Shown here one piece after another: positions 26,422 through 35,832 of a stretch of 64,000 nt of DNA. The position numbers were made by a program, and so were the translations under genes. A model generated the notes under the pieces. That model was given only the letters and a program-made list of their open reading frames with translations. It did no database searches and was not told the origin of the DNA. The stretch lies in NCBI RefSeq assembly GCF_029853675.1, contig NZ_CP122539.1, forward strand, positions 3,181,001 through 3,245,000, written 5' to 3'. The stretch is from Tenacibaculum tangerinum. GTDB taxonomy: Bacteria; Bacteroidota; Bacteroidia; Flavobacteriales; Flavobacteriaceae. Within the stretch, counting starts at the first letter, position 1. Each line of letters opens with the position of its first letter.

Positions 26422-28923
26422 ATGACCACCAAAAAAATAATTTCAACTATTTTAGTGGTATTTCTTGCTTTAGGTTTTTCTTTGAATGCAGACGCACAAC
26501 GAAAGAAGAAAAAAGATACCAAAGAAGAAACTACTTCTAAAAAAGAAAAACCTAAAAAAGGCGAAATCCAACCTTATGAAAAGGTCGTAACCAAAAAACA
26601 CACCACAGACGAAGGTTTGTTTAAAGTGCATTCGAAAGATGCCAACTATTTATTTGAAATTCCAGATTCACTACTCAACCGCGAAATGCTGATGGTAACC
26701 AGAATTGCCAAAACCGCTAGTGGTATTGGTTTTGGTGGCGGAAAACAAAATACACAAGTACTACGTTGGGTAAAAAACAAAAAACAAATTTTGTTAAAAG
26801 TAGTTTCTCACAATGTGGTTGCAGATACCATTTTACCGGTACACGAGGCTGTAGTCAACTCTAATTTTGAGCCTATTTTGTATGCTTTTCCTATCAAAGC
26901 GTTCAGCAAGGATTCCACAGCGACCGTTATAGATGCGAGTCCGCTTTTTGAAGAGGATGTAAAAGCTATTGCCTTTCCTGAGAGAAGCAGAAAACGTTAC
27001 AAGATTACTAAAATGGATAAAAAGAGGTCGTATATTGACCGAATTAGCAGTTATCCTCAAAACATCGAAGTTCGAAATGTAAAAACATACATTGCAGGAA
27101 ATCCGCCTTCAAATTCAAGTGTAGGTTCAGTAACCATGGAATTGAGTAACTCGATGATTTTACTACCGAAAACCCCTATGAAAAGGCGTTATTTCGACGA
27201 ACGTGTAGGATGGTTTACCAGCTCTCAAACCGATTATGGTTTAGACGCTCAAAAAAGTAAATCGGTTACCTATTTAGATAGATGGCGTTTAGAAGTAAAA
27301 GAGGAGGATATAGAAAAATTTAAAAGAGGAGAGTTGGTAGAGCCGAAAAAGCAAATTGTATATTATATTGACAGAGCCACTCCAGAAAAATGGCGGACAT
27401 ACATCAAACAAGGTATTGAAGATTGGCAAGTTGCTTTTGAAGCTGCTGGATTTAAAAATGCCATCATTGCTAAAGATGCACCTACCAAAGAAGAAGACCC
27501 CGATTGGAGTCCGGAAGACGTGCGCTACTCGGTGGTTCGTTATTTAGCTTCTCCAATTCCCAATGCCAATGGACCTCATGTGAGCGACCCTCGTTCAGGA
27601 GAAATTTTAGAATCTGATATCAATTGGTACCACAACGTAATGACCTTATTACACAACTGGTATTTTGTACAAACGGCAGCTATCAATCCAGAAGCGAGAA
27701 AGAATCAATTTAAAGATGAAATTATGGGGCGTCTCATTCGTTTTGTTTCTTCTCACGAAGTAGGGCATACTATCGGACTACCTCATAACATGGGAAGTTC
27801 TGTTGCGTATCCTGTAGACTCTTTACGTTCTGCTGAATTTACTAAAAAGAATGGAACTGCTCCTTCTATTATGGATTATGCGCGTTTTAACTATGTAGCG
27901 CAACCAGAAGATAAAGGTGTTGCTTTGATGCCTAATATTGGACCTTATGATAAATATGCCATCAATTGGGGATACAGACCTATTTTAGAAAAATCAGCTG
28001 AAGATGAAAAAACAATCTTACATCAATGGATTAAAGAAAAGGCTGGAGACCCTGTGTACAGATTCGGACACCAACAAGTTCGTAATATTATCGACCCGAG
28101 TTCTCAAACAGAAGATTTAGGAGACGATGCCATGAAAGCCAGTGCTTATGGTATTGAAAACTTACAACGTATTGTACCTCGCTTAGAAGAATGGACTACC
28201 GAAGACGGTGAAACCTATGAAGAGTTAAAAAATATGTACGGACAAGTCGTTGGACAGTTTAATAGATATATGGGGCACGTAAGTTCAAACATTGGTGGTG
28301 TATATGAGTATTTTAAAACAGCCGATCAAGATGGGGCTGTATATACGCACGTTCCGAAAGAACATCAAAAAAGAGCGTTACAATTTGTAAACGACGAATT
28401 GTTTACGACTCCCACTTGGTTAATTGATGAAAACATCATCAGTAAAACACAACACTCAGGAATTATTGAACGTATTAGAAGTTTACAAGTACAAACCTTA
28501 AATAGAGTTTTAAAAACGGGAAGGTTAATGCGCATGATTGAGAATGAAACTTTAAACGGAACGAAAGCCTATACGCTAGTTGACATGATGAATGACCTGC
28601 GCAAAGGTATTTGGAGCGAGGTTTATACGAATAAAACCATAGATCCGTACCGTAGAAACTTACAACGTGCACATTTAGACAGATTGGACTTTTTATTAAA
28701 CAAAGCGAAAGATCAAGAAGCAGCTAAAAGTGACCGAGGTTATTTTAAACAGACAGCCGTTACCATAAACCAATCAGATATTAAACCTGTGGTAAGAGGA
28801 GAACTAAAACGCTTGCAAAGAGATATTAAGCGAAGTATTCCTTCCGCTCGTAATACCATAACTCGCTATCATTTACAAGATGCGGCAGATAGAATAGATA
28901 CTATTCTAAACCCAAACAACTAA
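26422..28923 (+). CDS. Large secreted zinc metalloprotease (DUF5117 type)
   Basis: An 833-residue protein with a signal peptide (MTTKKIISTILVVFLALGFSL...) and a lysine-rich linker, followed by the DUF5117/DUF5118-type region common in Bacteroidota (TGIGFGGGKQNTQVLRW-like segment). The extended zinc motif HEVGHTIGLPH (His445, His449, His455, catalytic Glu446) marks a metzincin-like active site, and PSIMDYARFNYVAQPED downstream fits the Met-turn. It acts in the periplasm or outside the cell. The substrate is unknown. Confidence 0.9.
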   Translation: MTTKKIISTILVVFLALGFSLNADAQRKKKKDTKEETTSKKEKPKKGEIQPYEKVVTKKHTTDEGLFKVHSKDANYLFEIPDSLLNREMLMVTRIAKTASGIGFGGGKQNTQVLRWVKNKKQILLKVVSHNVVADTILPVHEAVVNSNFEPILYAFPIKAFSKDSTATVIDASPLFEEDVKAIAFPERSRKRYKITKMDKKRSYIDRISSYPQNIEVRNVKTYIAGNPPSNSSVGSVTMELSNSMILLPKTPMKRRYFDERVGWFTSSQTDYGLDAQKSKSVTYLDRWRLEVKEEDIEKFKRGELVEPKKQIVYYIDRATPEKWRTYIKQGIEDWQVAFEAAGFKNAIIAKDAPTKEEDPDWSPEDVRYSVVRYLASPIPNANGPHVSDPRSGEILESDINWYHNVMTLLHNWYFVQTAAINPEARKNQFKDEIMGRLIRFVSSHEVGHTIGLPHNMGSSVAYPVDSLRSAEFTKKNGTAPSIMDYARFNYVAQPEDKGVALMPNIGPYDKYAINWGYRPILEKSAEDEKTILHQWIKEKAGDPVYRFGHQQVRNIIDPSSQTEDLGDDAMKASAYGIENLQRIVPRLEEWTTEDGETYEELKNMYGQVVGQFNRYMGHVSSNIGGVYEYFKTADQDGAVYTHVPKEHQKRALQFVNDELFTTPTWLIDENIISKTQHSGIIERIRSLQVQTLNRVLKTGRLMRMIENETLNGTKAYTLVDMMNDLRKGIWSEVYTNKTIDPYRRNLQRAHLDRLDFLLNKAKDQEAAKSDRGYFKQTAVTINQSDIKPVVRGELKRLQRDIKRSIPSARNTITRYHLQDAADRIDTILNPNN

Positions 28924-28932
28924 ACTAATTCA

Positions 28933-28968
28933 AATAACAGCAATCTAATCGATTGCTGTTATTTTTTT
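28933..28968 (+). terminator. Terminator after the metalloprotease
   Basis: AATAACAGCAATC (28933-28945) and GATTGCTGTTATT (28951-28963) form a 13-bp perfect stem with the loop TAATC, followed by TTTTT. It lies 9 bases after the stop. Confidence 0.9.
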
Positions 28969-28999
28969 ACATTTACTTTTTTATCTACAAAAAGCCACC

Positions 29000-30921
29000 A
29001 TGAAAAAAACCGTAGTTCTATTATTTATTATTGCCGTTTCATTTGCCAGTTGCACAAAAAAAACAGCCACAAAAAAAGGGGATGTCGCTGAAAATACCTA
29101 TGTTAAAGACCATTATACAAAAAAAGAGATCGCTATCGAAATGAGAGATGGTATCAAACTCCACACTACCATATACTCACCAAAAGACACCAGTAAAACC
29201 TACCCTATTTTACTACAACGCACTCCGTATAGTTGTCAACCTTATGGAGAAAATGAATTCAGAAAAAAATTGGTCCGAACCCCATTTTAATGAAAGAAGG
29301 GAATATAATCGTATATCAAGATGTTCGCGGACGTTGGATGAGCGAAGGCGTATACGATAATATGCGTGCTTATATTCCGAATAAAACAGCAACACAAACC
29401 GATGAAACCACCGATACCTATGATACGATAGATTGGCTCGTGAACCATGTACCCAATAACAATGGTAAAGTGGGTACTTGGGGAATTTCCTATCCGGGTC
29501 ATTACGCTACTGTTTCGACTATTGATGCGCACCCTGCTTTAAAAGCTGCTTCACCACAAGCTTGTATTGGAGATTTCTTTTTTGACGATTTTCATCATAA
29601 CGGCGCTTTCTTATTAAGCTACTTTAAGGCAATTTCGTTATTCGGAACCTACAAAGACCAACCCACCGATTCTGCTTGGTACTCGTTTCCTGATATGAAA
29701 ACGCAAGACCAATATCAGTTTTTTTTAGACAAAGGCCCCTTAAAAAACTTAAACGACTATTTTCAGTACGAAAAATTAGACACCAAAGTTACCGACACCA
29801 AAGAACGTATTGATGATTTCTTTTGGAAAGAAATTGTAGAACATCCTAATTACGACTCGGTATGGCAAAGCAAAGGAATCATTCAGCATTTAGATAAAGT
29901 ACCTTCAACCGTAGCAACCATGATTGTTGGTGGGTGGTTTGATGCGGAAGACTTGTACGGACCGCTAGAAACCTATAAAGGCATTGAAAAGAATCAACCA
30001 AACAACTACAATACCTTGGTTTTTGGACCTTGGGATCACGGCGGATGGTCGAGAAATAAAGTCGCTACCAAAGTAGGTAACTACTATTTTGGAGATTCTA
30101 TCTCGTTAAACTACCAAAAAGAAGTAGAAACCAAATTCTTCAATCACTTTTTAAAGGGTGATGGTACTAAAAACTCAGGATTACCCGAAGCCTATGTGTT
30201 TGATACGGGTAAAAAGTCATGGAAATCATACGATATATGGCCGCCAAAAAATGCACAAAAACAAACATTTTTCCTTTCAGAAAACCAAGAATTAACAGCA
30301 ACTCAAAAAGGAAACAATAAGGTAAGTTTTATTAGTGATGTGAAGCGACCTGTGCCCTATTCAGAAGATATTAAAACCGTGTTTACGCCACGTAAATACA
30401 TGACCGACGATCAGCGTTTTGCGGCTCGTAGACCCGATGTATTGGTCTTTGAAACTGAGGTGTTAACCGAAGAGTTGACCCTTGCTGGAGATATATTGGC
30501 AAAACTACAAGTAGCCACCACGGGTACTGCTGCCGATTGGATTGTAAAGGTGGTGGATGTACACCCACACGACTTAAAAAACGATCACAAAGAAATGCAG
30601 CCACACTTAAAACTAAGCAACTATCATTTAATGGTGCGTAGTGAGGTAATGCGTGGGCGTTTTAGAAATAGCTTTTCACATCCCGAACCATTTACACCGA
30701 ATAAAAAAACAGCCGTGAATATTAAACTACAAGATGTTTTTCATACGTTTAAAAAAGGACACAAAGTGCAAATACAAGTACAAAGCACGTGGTTTCCTTT
30801 AATTGATTTGAATCCGCAAACCTATGTAGACAATATTTACAAAGCAGACGAAAAAGATTTTAAAATACAAACGCACTCGGTATTTACCGATTCGAGTATT
30901 GAGTTTACGGTGTTAAAGTAA
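29000..30921 (+). pseudogene. CocE/NonD-family alpha/beta hydrolase, one frameshift
   Basis: Two frames together give a full-length CocE/NonD hydrolase of about 640 residues. The first 96 codons (29000-29290) include a lipoprotein-like signal (SFASC) and end QPYGENEFRKKLVRTPF; the second frame begins at 29290 with KEGNIIVYQDVRGRWMSEG. With eight instead of seven A residues at 29263-29269, the reading would be RKKIGPNPILMKEGN, the expected family sequence. Motifs: GTWGISYPGH (GxSxxG nucleophile Ser), FGPWDHGGW and the C-terminal jelly-roll. It is either a decayed gene or a homopolymer error. Confidence 0.85.
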
Positions 30922-31057
30922 TGGTAGCTATACTAGGAAGTTGTTACAAAGTACAAGACAATTATAAAAATTTAATCTATTGTTTATCAATATTTTAAAC
31001 TCTTTTAAGGTTTATAGAGCTTTTTTGGAAGTATACGGAAATGTCCATATATTTACG

Positions 31058-31069
31058 TGTTACCACACA
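31058..31069. repeat. Cassette-like bracket, left of the 93-residue ORF
   Basis: TGTTACCACACA, the inverted partner of CGTGTGGTAACA at 31489-31500 (11 of 12 bases). It lies 19 bases before the ATG at 31089. Confidence 0.6.
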
Positions 31070-31088
31070 TTTGAAAAAAACAAACTTT

Positions 31089-31370
31089 ATGAATGATAAC
31101 GAAATATTTGACCAATTAAATAATCCTGAATTTAGACTTAATACATCTAAATTATTATGGGAATTACATAAAACTAACATATATAACAGTTATTATTTAT
31201 CGGAAATATTAAAAGAACAACTTGAAATAAAAGAATTACTAAAAGGAAACACAGGACAAGAAGCCGAAAGTAACGTGGAATCAAAATTCTCTGAATTAAA
31301 CTCAAAGTTTCAGGATTTTCTGAAAGAGGATTTAACCGACGATTTGAATTTCTTATCTTCTGACGATTAA
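31089..31370 (+). CDS. Orphan acidic protein in a cassette-like unit
   Basis: A 93-residue protein from the ATG at 31089 (MNDNEIFDQLNNPEFRLNTS); the longer open frame from 31041 would be translated across the bracketing repeat. It is helical and very acidic at the C-terminus (DFLKEDLTDDLNFLSSDD). No family was recognised. It is bracketed by an 11/12-bp inverted repeat, 31058-31069 and 31489-31500, like the next two genes. Confidence 0.6.
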   Translation: MNDNEIFDQLNNPEFRLNTSKLLWELHKTNIYNSYYLSEILKEQLEIKELLKGNTGQEAESNVESKFSELNSKFQDFLKEDLTDDLNFLSSDD

Positions 31371-31488
31371 TACTATTTTCTATTTGTTTTTTGTTATTTT
31401 CATAATAATTGATTTTAAAATTAATAATCTGACCAAAGCAAAGCCCTACTGTTAATTGCGACTGACCTTTGGAACGTGAAATAAAAAA

Positions 31489-31547
31489 CGTGTGGTAACA
31501 AACTATAACCACCATTAAAACGGATGGTTATACAAACCGTTAGCCAT
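31489..31547 (+). repeat. attC-like hairpin site between two cassette-like ORFs
   Basis: The order is GTGTGGTAAC (31490-31499), TATAACCA (31504-31511), a 13-nt loop, TGGTTATA (31525-31532), GTTAGCCAT (31539-31547). The inner arms pair perfectly over 8 bp. The outer ends TAAC and GTTA pair, and the adjoining GG and CC pair around one extra G. Nested arms with AAC/GTT outer ends and an extrahelical base are the layout of an integron attC site. The outer boxes do not fit the strict RYYYAAC/GTTRRRY consensus, so this is a resemblance. Confidence 0.45.
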
Positions 31548-31555
31548 AATTAAGA

Positions 31556-32233
31556 ATGACCAGAACTTACATAATATTTTTCCTTCTATTAATCGGATGT
31601 AAGTCTGATAAAAAAGAGGACTATTATTCTGAAGAGAAAAACGAAATTGAACGTATCGAATTTAATCTTCCGAATTTTGAAAAATGGACCGAATCCTACT
31701 CAGATGAATCAGTAAAATTATATTTTGATGATTTATCAGTTTCTGATAAAATGGAAACCGTTGGAGTTTATTTAAATAATTATACGCTTGCAAAAAAAGA
31801 CAGTCTAGATGTTCTCGATTTTGAAGATTATGCAGTTTTTATGATTAATAAAAATGAGCAAAAATGGAAATTGACTGGAAACGATTTAGAAAGATTATTT
31901 AGAGTTCAAAAAATGAAAACTGGAACTATTAATGTTGACAGATTGGAAGCTCTAAAAAAAGTATATTCTGACACAACTTTTTTACATTCTGAAAAGCCGA
32001 TAGTTATTGAGGAATACAGACCCAATGAAAACATATTATCTGCTTTAAAATTAATAAAGCCTTACTATGATGACCACGAAATTATAGTGGTGTATGTATA
32101 CAATTTAATTCTTATAAATAACCACCTTGTTTATGGTGGATATTATTTAGACTTAAATGGAAATGAATCACTTGAAAAGGCAAAAGAAATGAATGACATA
32201 ATAATGACTAAATTTCTTGAATCGAATAAATAA
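31556..32233 (+). CDS. Hypothetical lipoprotein in a cassette-like unit
   Basis: A 225-residue lipoprotein (MTRTYIIFFLLLIGC, Cys15 lipobox). The rest is acidic and lacks a known domain; segments such as YDDHEIIVVYVYNLILINNHLVYGGYY suggest a mixed alpha/beta fold. It is exactly bracketed by GTTAGCCAT (31539-31547, 8 bases before the ATG) and its perfect inverse ATGGCTAAC (32236-32244, 2 bases after the stop). Function unknown. Confidence 0.65.
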   Translation: MTRTYIIFFLLLIGCKSDKKEDYYSEEKNEIERIEFNLPNFEKWTESYSDESVKLYFDDLSVSDKMETVGVYLNNYTLAKKDSLDVLDFEDYAVFMINKNEQKWKLTGNDLERLFRVQKMKTGTINVDRLEALKKVYSDTTFLHSEKPIVIEEYRPNENILSALKLIKPYYDDHEIIVVYVYNLILINNHLVYGGYYLDLNGNESLEKAKEMNDIIMTKFLESNK

Positions 32234-32235
32234 CT

Positions 32236-32244
32236 ATGGCTAAC
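32236..32244. repeat. Cassette-like bracket, right of the 225-residue lipoprotein
   Basis: ATGGCTAAC is the perfect inverse of GTTAGCCAT at 31539-31547. It begins 2 bases after the stop codon. Confidence 0.6.
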
Positions 32245-32256
32245 AATGGTAGCTGA

Positions 32257-32777
32257 TGCACAACCCCCAAATTTTAAAAAAATAGAATTCATTTTAAAGC
32301 TATGTAAGGGCTTTATTTAGAACGAAGCCAAAATTTTAACTCCTTATTTTGCTTTTTTTCTGAGCTTAAAACGAAATTCATTAAGTGATATTGTACATTT
32401 TTTAACCAAAACACAAAAGCAACCGTTTTCGCCTCAGTTTTAGTAGGTTTACCCAAGAATTTTAATAGTTTTTTAATGTTGTATGCAACCGCTGCCATGA
32501 GCATGCACTTATTCGCCCCATCGATACCCCTAACATTAACTTTGCGCAAGCCCATATACTGTGTGAGAGTTCCAAAAGAAGGTCCCATAATTTAATCTAC
32601 GATAAAATTTTTCTTGGAGTATATACACACTCAAATGAAAGGAAGTTAACAGTTTTTCTTGATACGTTTTTTTTGTCTTGCATGATTAAAAATACGATTT
32701 ATATATTTGATATAAAACAACTTAACATAAAAAAACTTTTATATTGCAAAAAATAAATCGTATATTGGGGTTGTGCA
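32257..32777 (-). mobile_element. IS1182-type element, internally deleted remnant
   Basis: The ends are inverted: TGCACAACCCCCAA at 32257-32270 and TTGGGGTTGTGCA at 32765-32777. Between them is only the last part of a transposase on the minus strand, plus an A+T-rich tail with a second inverted pair (ATACGATTTAT / ATAAATCGTAT). At about 520 bp it is a third of a full element. It lies within the second attC-like region, apparently after that region formed. Confidence 0.7.
32313..32588 (-). pseudogene. IS1182-family transposase, C-terminal fragment
   Basis: A 91-residue open stretch, GTLTQYMGLRKVNVRGIDGANKCMLMAAVAYNIKKLLKFLG in the native frame (quoted in parts: LRKVNVRGIDGANKCM; AAVAYNIKKLLKF), typical of the end of IS1182-family transposases. 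All catalytic parts are missing. Confidence 0.75.
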
Positions 32778-32786
32778 GCAGGCACA

Positions 32787-32900
32787 ATGGCTATAAGTAA
32801 TTGCTTGTTCTCGCCTACTTGCTAAAGTCCTCGCGGATTTTCTATTCGGTTTGTATTTGCTAAATTAGGTGCTTAAAAAACGTAACGAAACCATAGCCTG
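32787..32900. repeat. About 114-bp dyad repeat, second attC-like region
   Basis: The left box ATGGCTATAAG begins at 32787; the right box ACCATAGCC ends at 32898, with GGCTAT/ATAGCC as inverted pair. Between them is text such as GCCTACTTGCTAAAGTCC and CTCGCGGATTTTCTATTCGG. Taken with GGCTAAC at 32238 and GTTGTAAT at 32902, it repeats the nested-box design of 31489-31547 on a larger scale. I remember similar blocks from other Flavobacteriaceae intergenic regions, but cannot verify that here. No convincing gene lies in 32589-33069. Confidence 0.45.
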
Positions 32901-33069
32901 CGTTGTAATTAATTAAACACAACGAAAACATAAGGTTAAAGACCTTCATCTTTTGGATATATGACAAATGGAAGCATAAAAATAATTGAAATGATGATTG
33001 TACAGGTACAGTCAGAATTAACCGAGCAAGACTTAAAATTGAAGTAGATTTAATAAAAGAATAATTATA

Positions 33070-33795
33070 ATGAGAAAATTAATTTATAGAGCTTTTTTCC
33101 TCGCCTTAATAGGAATAATTATGACTGGTTGTCAAAAAGAAGATTTCCAAGAATACACAAAGATTGAAAAAAATGACTCTGGCATAGCAGATGAAGATTT
33201 AAACCAGCAGGAATTTAGATACAGTTATGAAGTTGTCATTGAAGGTGAAGTTAAAGGTACTTATGTAAAGTATCTGGTAAGTTCTAATGATGAAGATGTT
33301 GCAAATTCTATGGTCAATGAATTAAAAAATTCTTCATTAAACTTGTTGGATGAAATTAATTTCATGAAAGATATTAATAAATCAGATCAAATAGGTAAAC
33401 AAACAAATTACCAAGAGGCTCCTTATGATTCTCAAAAAGGTATACATCTTTTTGAAATAGAAAGAAATATTGGTGATTATAAAGGTTATGGAGTTGTAGT
33501 TCCAGAAAAATTGGAAAAAAGCGGTTACCTTAACTCATATTCAACGATTACAATACAAGCAACTGCATCTGGAATATACGTTAGAAATCTCTGGTTTTAT
33601 CCAAACCATAATTATCACTATTTAAGCGATGGTACGCCAGGTTGGAATTTTGATAGAATGAGCACTTTAAGTTACTATCAGGATGACACATTTACCAGTG
33701 GAGGTTACACTCAACATTATATGGTTATTATTCCTAGCTATATCAATCAATCGTTTCAGTACAATAACAGAATATACTGGAGTGTTTGGCCATAG
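33070..33795 (+). CDS. Hypothetical lipoprotein in a cassette-like unit
   Basis: A 241-residue lipoprotein (MRKLIYRAFFLALIGIIMTGC, Cys21). The mature part has a polar N-terminal half and a C-terminal half rich in Tyr, Ser and Asn (NHNYHYLSDGTPGWNFDRMS), which suggests a beta-sandwich exposed outside the cell. No known family. It is bracketed by GTTGTAAT (32902-32909) and the near-inverse ATAACAAC (33808-33815), 7 of 8 bases. Confidence 0.65.
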   Translation: MRKLIYRAFFLALIGIIMTGCQKEDFQEYTKIEKNDSGIADEDLNQQEFRYSYEVVIEGEVKGTYVKYLVSSNDEDVANSMVNELKNSSLNLLDEINFMKDINKSDQIGKQTNYQEAPYDSQKGIHLFEIERNIGDYKGYGVVVPEKLEKSGYLNSYSTITIQATASGIYVRNLWFYPNHNYHYLSDGTPGWNFDRMSTLSYYQDDTFTSGGYTQHYMVIIPSYINQSFQYNNRIYWSVWP

Positions 33796-34256
33796 AAAAT
33801 CAGACTCATAACAACGGCTCCTGTTGAAAAGTAATTCTTAGTTTTACGGATATTAAAATACTATTTTGTTTTTAGATTAACACATGTCTTTTCGGTTTAA
33901 TCACTTGACAATTTTCAATAATTAGATAGACTCGGAATCGCTTTGGCTGGGGATCAGGACAGGTATATATGTGATTGATTTTTAAAGATCGAAAAGAACT
34001 TGTATTATTTGTTATAATTAATAACTAGCGTATTAACCAGCTCTTTAAAGACGAACTTTATCTTAACTAACCCATAGAAAGCGTGGCACTGGCAAAAAGA
34101 GCTACTTGTTTTGTCCCCTATAAAACACATAGAGTATGTCCGTCTGGAATACACAACATACATATACCGTGACCAAAAAGCTGAAAAATACAATCAAACA
34201 AGTATAAAAATTACGACTGAATTGTTTTACATTTGCCTATATATAGAGTTGTAAAA
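33796..34256. other. Gene-poor gap between the cassette-like genes and the ACR3 gene
   Basis: Contains the closing bracket ATAACAAC, A+T-rich text, and from about 34060 a stretch that reads as protein-like fragments in one frame (LSPIKHIEYVRLEYTTYIYR) without a start. A -7-like box TACATTTG (34228-34235) lies 21 bases before the ACR3 ATG, with no matching upstream box. I see no intact gene. Confidence 0.4.
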
Positions 34257-35303
34257 ATGGCGAAAAAAAAATTGAGTTTTCTTGACAGGAATCTGACTTT
34301 GTGGATATTTATAACCATGGCTATTGGAGTTGGAATTGGATATTTTGTCCCTACATTTCCTAACTACATAAATTCATTTAGTAGTGGAACAACGAATATT
34401 CCTATTGCAATAGGCTTAATATTGATGATGTATCCTCCTTTAGCAAAAGTCAACTATGCCCTTTTACCAAAAGTTTTCAGAAACACAAAAATCCTATCTA
34501 TTTCACTTATTCTAAATTGGATAATAGGTCCTGTTTTAATGTTTGTTCTAGCAATTACATTTTTACGTGATTATCCAGAATATATGGTCGGACTAATTTT
34601 GATTGGTTTGGCACGTTGTATTGCAATGGTTTTGGTATGGAATGATCTTGCCGAAGGAAGTAGCGAATATGGAGCTGGTTTGGTCGCCTTAAATAGTATT
34701 TTTCAAGTGTTTGCGTATAGTTTTTATGCGTGGATTTTTATCACTGTTCTTCCGCCTTTTTTTGGATTTGAAGGCGCTATTGTAGATGTTTCAATCGGAG
34801 CAATTGCTGAAAGTGTAGCTATTTATTTAGGTATTCCATTTGTAATGGGAATATTGAGCAGACTTATTTTAGTAAAAATGAAAGGAGAGGAATGGTATAC
34901 AAAGAAATTCATTCCTGCAATTTCGCCAATAACATTAATTGCTCTGTTATTTACAATCCTGATTATGTTCTCTCTGAAAGGAGAGTTGATTGTGGAAATT
35001 CCAATGGATGTTCTAATTATTGCAGTTCCCTTACTCATCTATTTTGCGTTAATGTTTATTATCGGATTTTTCTTTACCAAAGCAACAGGAGCAGAATACG
35101 ACAAGACAGCCTCAGTTGCTTTTACGGCAGCAGGAAATAATTTCGAATTGGCTATTGCAGTTGCTATTGCAGTTTTCGGACTAAATTCAGGTCAAGCATT
35201 TGCAGGAGTAATTGGGCCATTAGTTGAAGTACCTGCGTTGATTTTATTGGTTCGTGTTTCTTTTTGGTTAAGAAAAAAATACTACAAAAAACCTAACGCC
35301 TAA
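34257..35303 (+). CDS. arsB: ACR3-family arsenite efflux transporter
   Basis: A 348-residue, ten-segment inner-membrane carrier that exports arsenite with the proton motive force. The start is the ATG at 34257 ([18 protein letters not shown]); a TTG 8 codons upstream is less likely. The family signature [15 protein letters not shown] contains the conserved Cys required for transport, and [19 protein letters not shown] is typical of the second half. No arsR, arsC or arsD is adjacent, so the gene stands alone; it may have come with the accessory region to its left. Confidence 0.93.
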   Translation: MAKKKLSFLDRNLTLWIFITMAIGVGIGYFVPTFPNYINSFSSGTTNIPIAIGLILMMYPPLAKVNYALLPKVFRNTKILSISLILNWIIGPVLMFVLAITFLRDYPEYMVGLILIGLARCIAMVLVWNDLAEGSSEYGAGLVALNSIFQVFAYSFYAWIFITVLPPFFGFEGAIVDVSIGAIAESVAIYLGIPFVMGILSRLILVKMKGEEWYTKKFIPAISPITLIALLFTILIMFSLKGELIVEIPMDVLIIAVPLLIYFALMFIIGFFFTKATGAEYDKTASVAFTAAGNNFELAIAVAIAVFGLNSGQAFAGVIGPLVEVPALILLVRVSFWLRKKYYKKPNA

Positions 35304-35474
35304 AGCCACTAGGTAACACTAGATTACCTATAAATCTTTGTTTTTTATCTTTATATAAAGTAAACAAACCTATTTTTCTGAATGTGCCTTGTGGGTACGC
35401 TTCACATAAACTGTTTTTTGCTAAACTTGAGTTTTTCGTGAAATGCTATGTATATACGGGATATTGTTAAATTA

Positions 35475-35514
35475 AAAAGCTGTATGATTTAGAATATACA
35501 GCTTTTAATTTTTT
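35475..35514. terminator. Bidirectional terminator between the ACR3 and GG-peptide genes
   Basis: AAAAGCTGTAT (35475-35485) and ATACAGCTTTT (35496-35506) form a perfect 11-bp stem with T-tracts on both strands. It ends the arsenite gene on plus and, overlapping its stop, the small peptide gene on minus. Confidence 0.85.
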
Positions 35515-35665
35515 AGTTTGGTCCACAAAAAACCTCGTTCATACAAATGTAACCTGGAGGAAGCGGTTCACATAAAATGCACATTATGTAAGTCCATCCA
35601 CCTTGAATAGATTTTTGCTCTGACTTATTCAGAACTGAGCCTAAATTTGAAATGTTTTTTAGCAT
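35513..35665 (-). CDS. Double-glycine leader peptide (bacteriocin/RiPP-like precursor)
   Basis: A 50-residue ORF. The leader reads MLKNISNLGSVLNKSEQKSI-QGG (residues 1-23), the form seen in Bacteroidota GG-leader natural-product precursors (hydrophobic Leu/Ile positions followed by a Gly-Gly cleavage site). The core (24-50) is WTYIMCILCEPLPPGY followed by ICMNEVFCGPN, with four cysteines. Cleavage after GG by a C39-peptidase transporter would be expected; no such transporter lies in this window. A terminator overlaps the stop. The call rests on leader form and size. Confidence 0.65.
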   Translation of the reverse strand: MLKNISNLGSVLNKSEQKSIQGGWTYIMCILCEPLPPGYICMNEVFCGPN

Positions 35666-35781
35666 AATTGAAAAATTTAGAATTTCTCTAAAAATAAATT
35701 GTAAAAAATAAACTGATTCAAAAAAAGACGTAATAAAAGTATGGTATTTCCGTAATTTTTATTGGAAACAATCCAAAAAGC

Positions 35782-35815
35782 TAGGGCAAGAATAGATAAT
35801 CTTGCCCTAACTTTA
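35782..35815 (-). terminator. Terminator after the CBS-domain gene
   Basis: TAGGGCAAGA (35783-35792) and TCTTGCCCTA (35800-35809) form a 10-bp stem; on the minus strand it is followed by GCTTTTTGG. It lies 24 bases after the stop. Confidence 0.75.
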
Positions 35816-35832
35816 CAAGGAATTTATAAAAA

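Noticed and set aside
32961..33047. 28-codon ORF before the 241-residue lipoprotein
   Set aside because: No RBS, no recognisable features, and such ORFs are expected by chance in A+T-rich DNA.
34060..34230. IS66-like transposase fragment in the gap before the ACR3 gene
   Set aside because: One frame looks protein-like, but the similarity is too weak to name a family.
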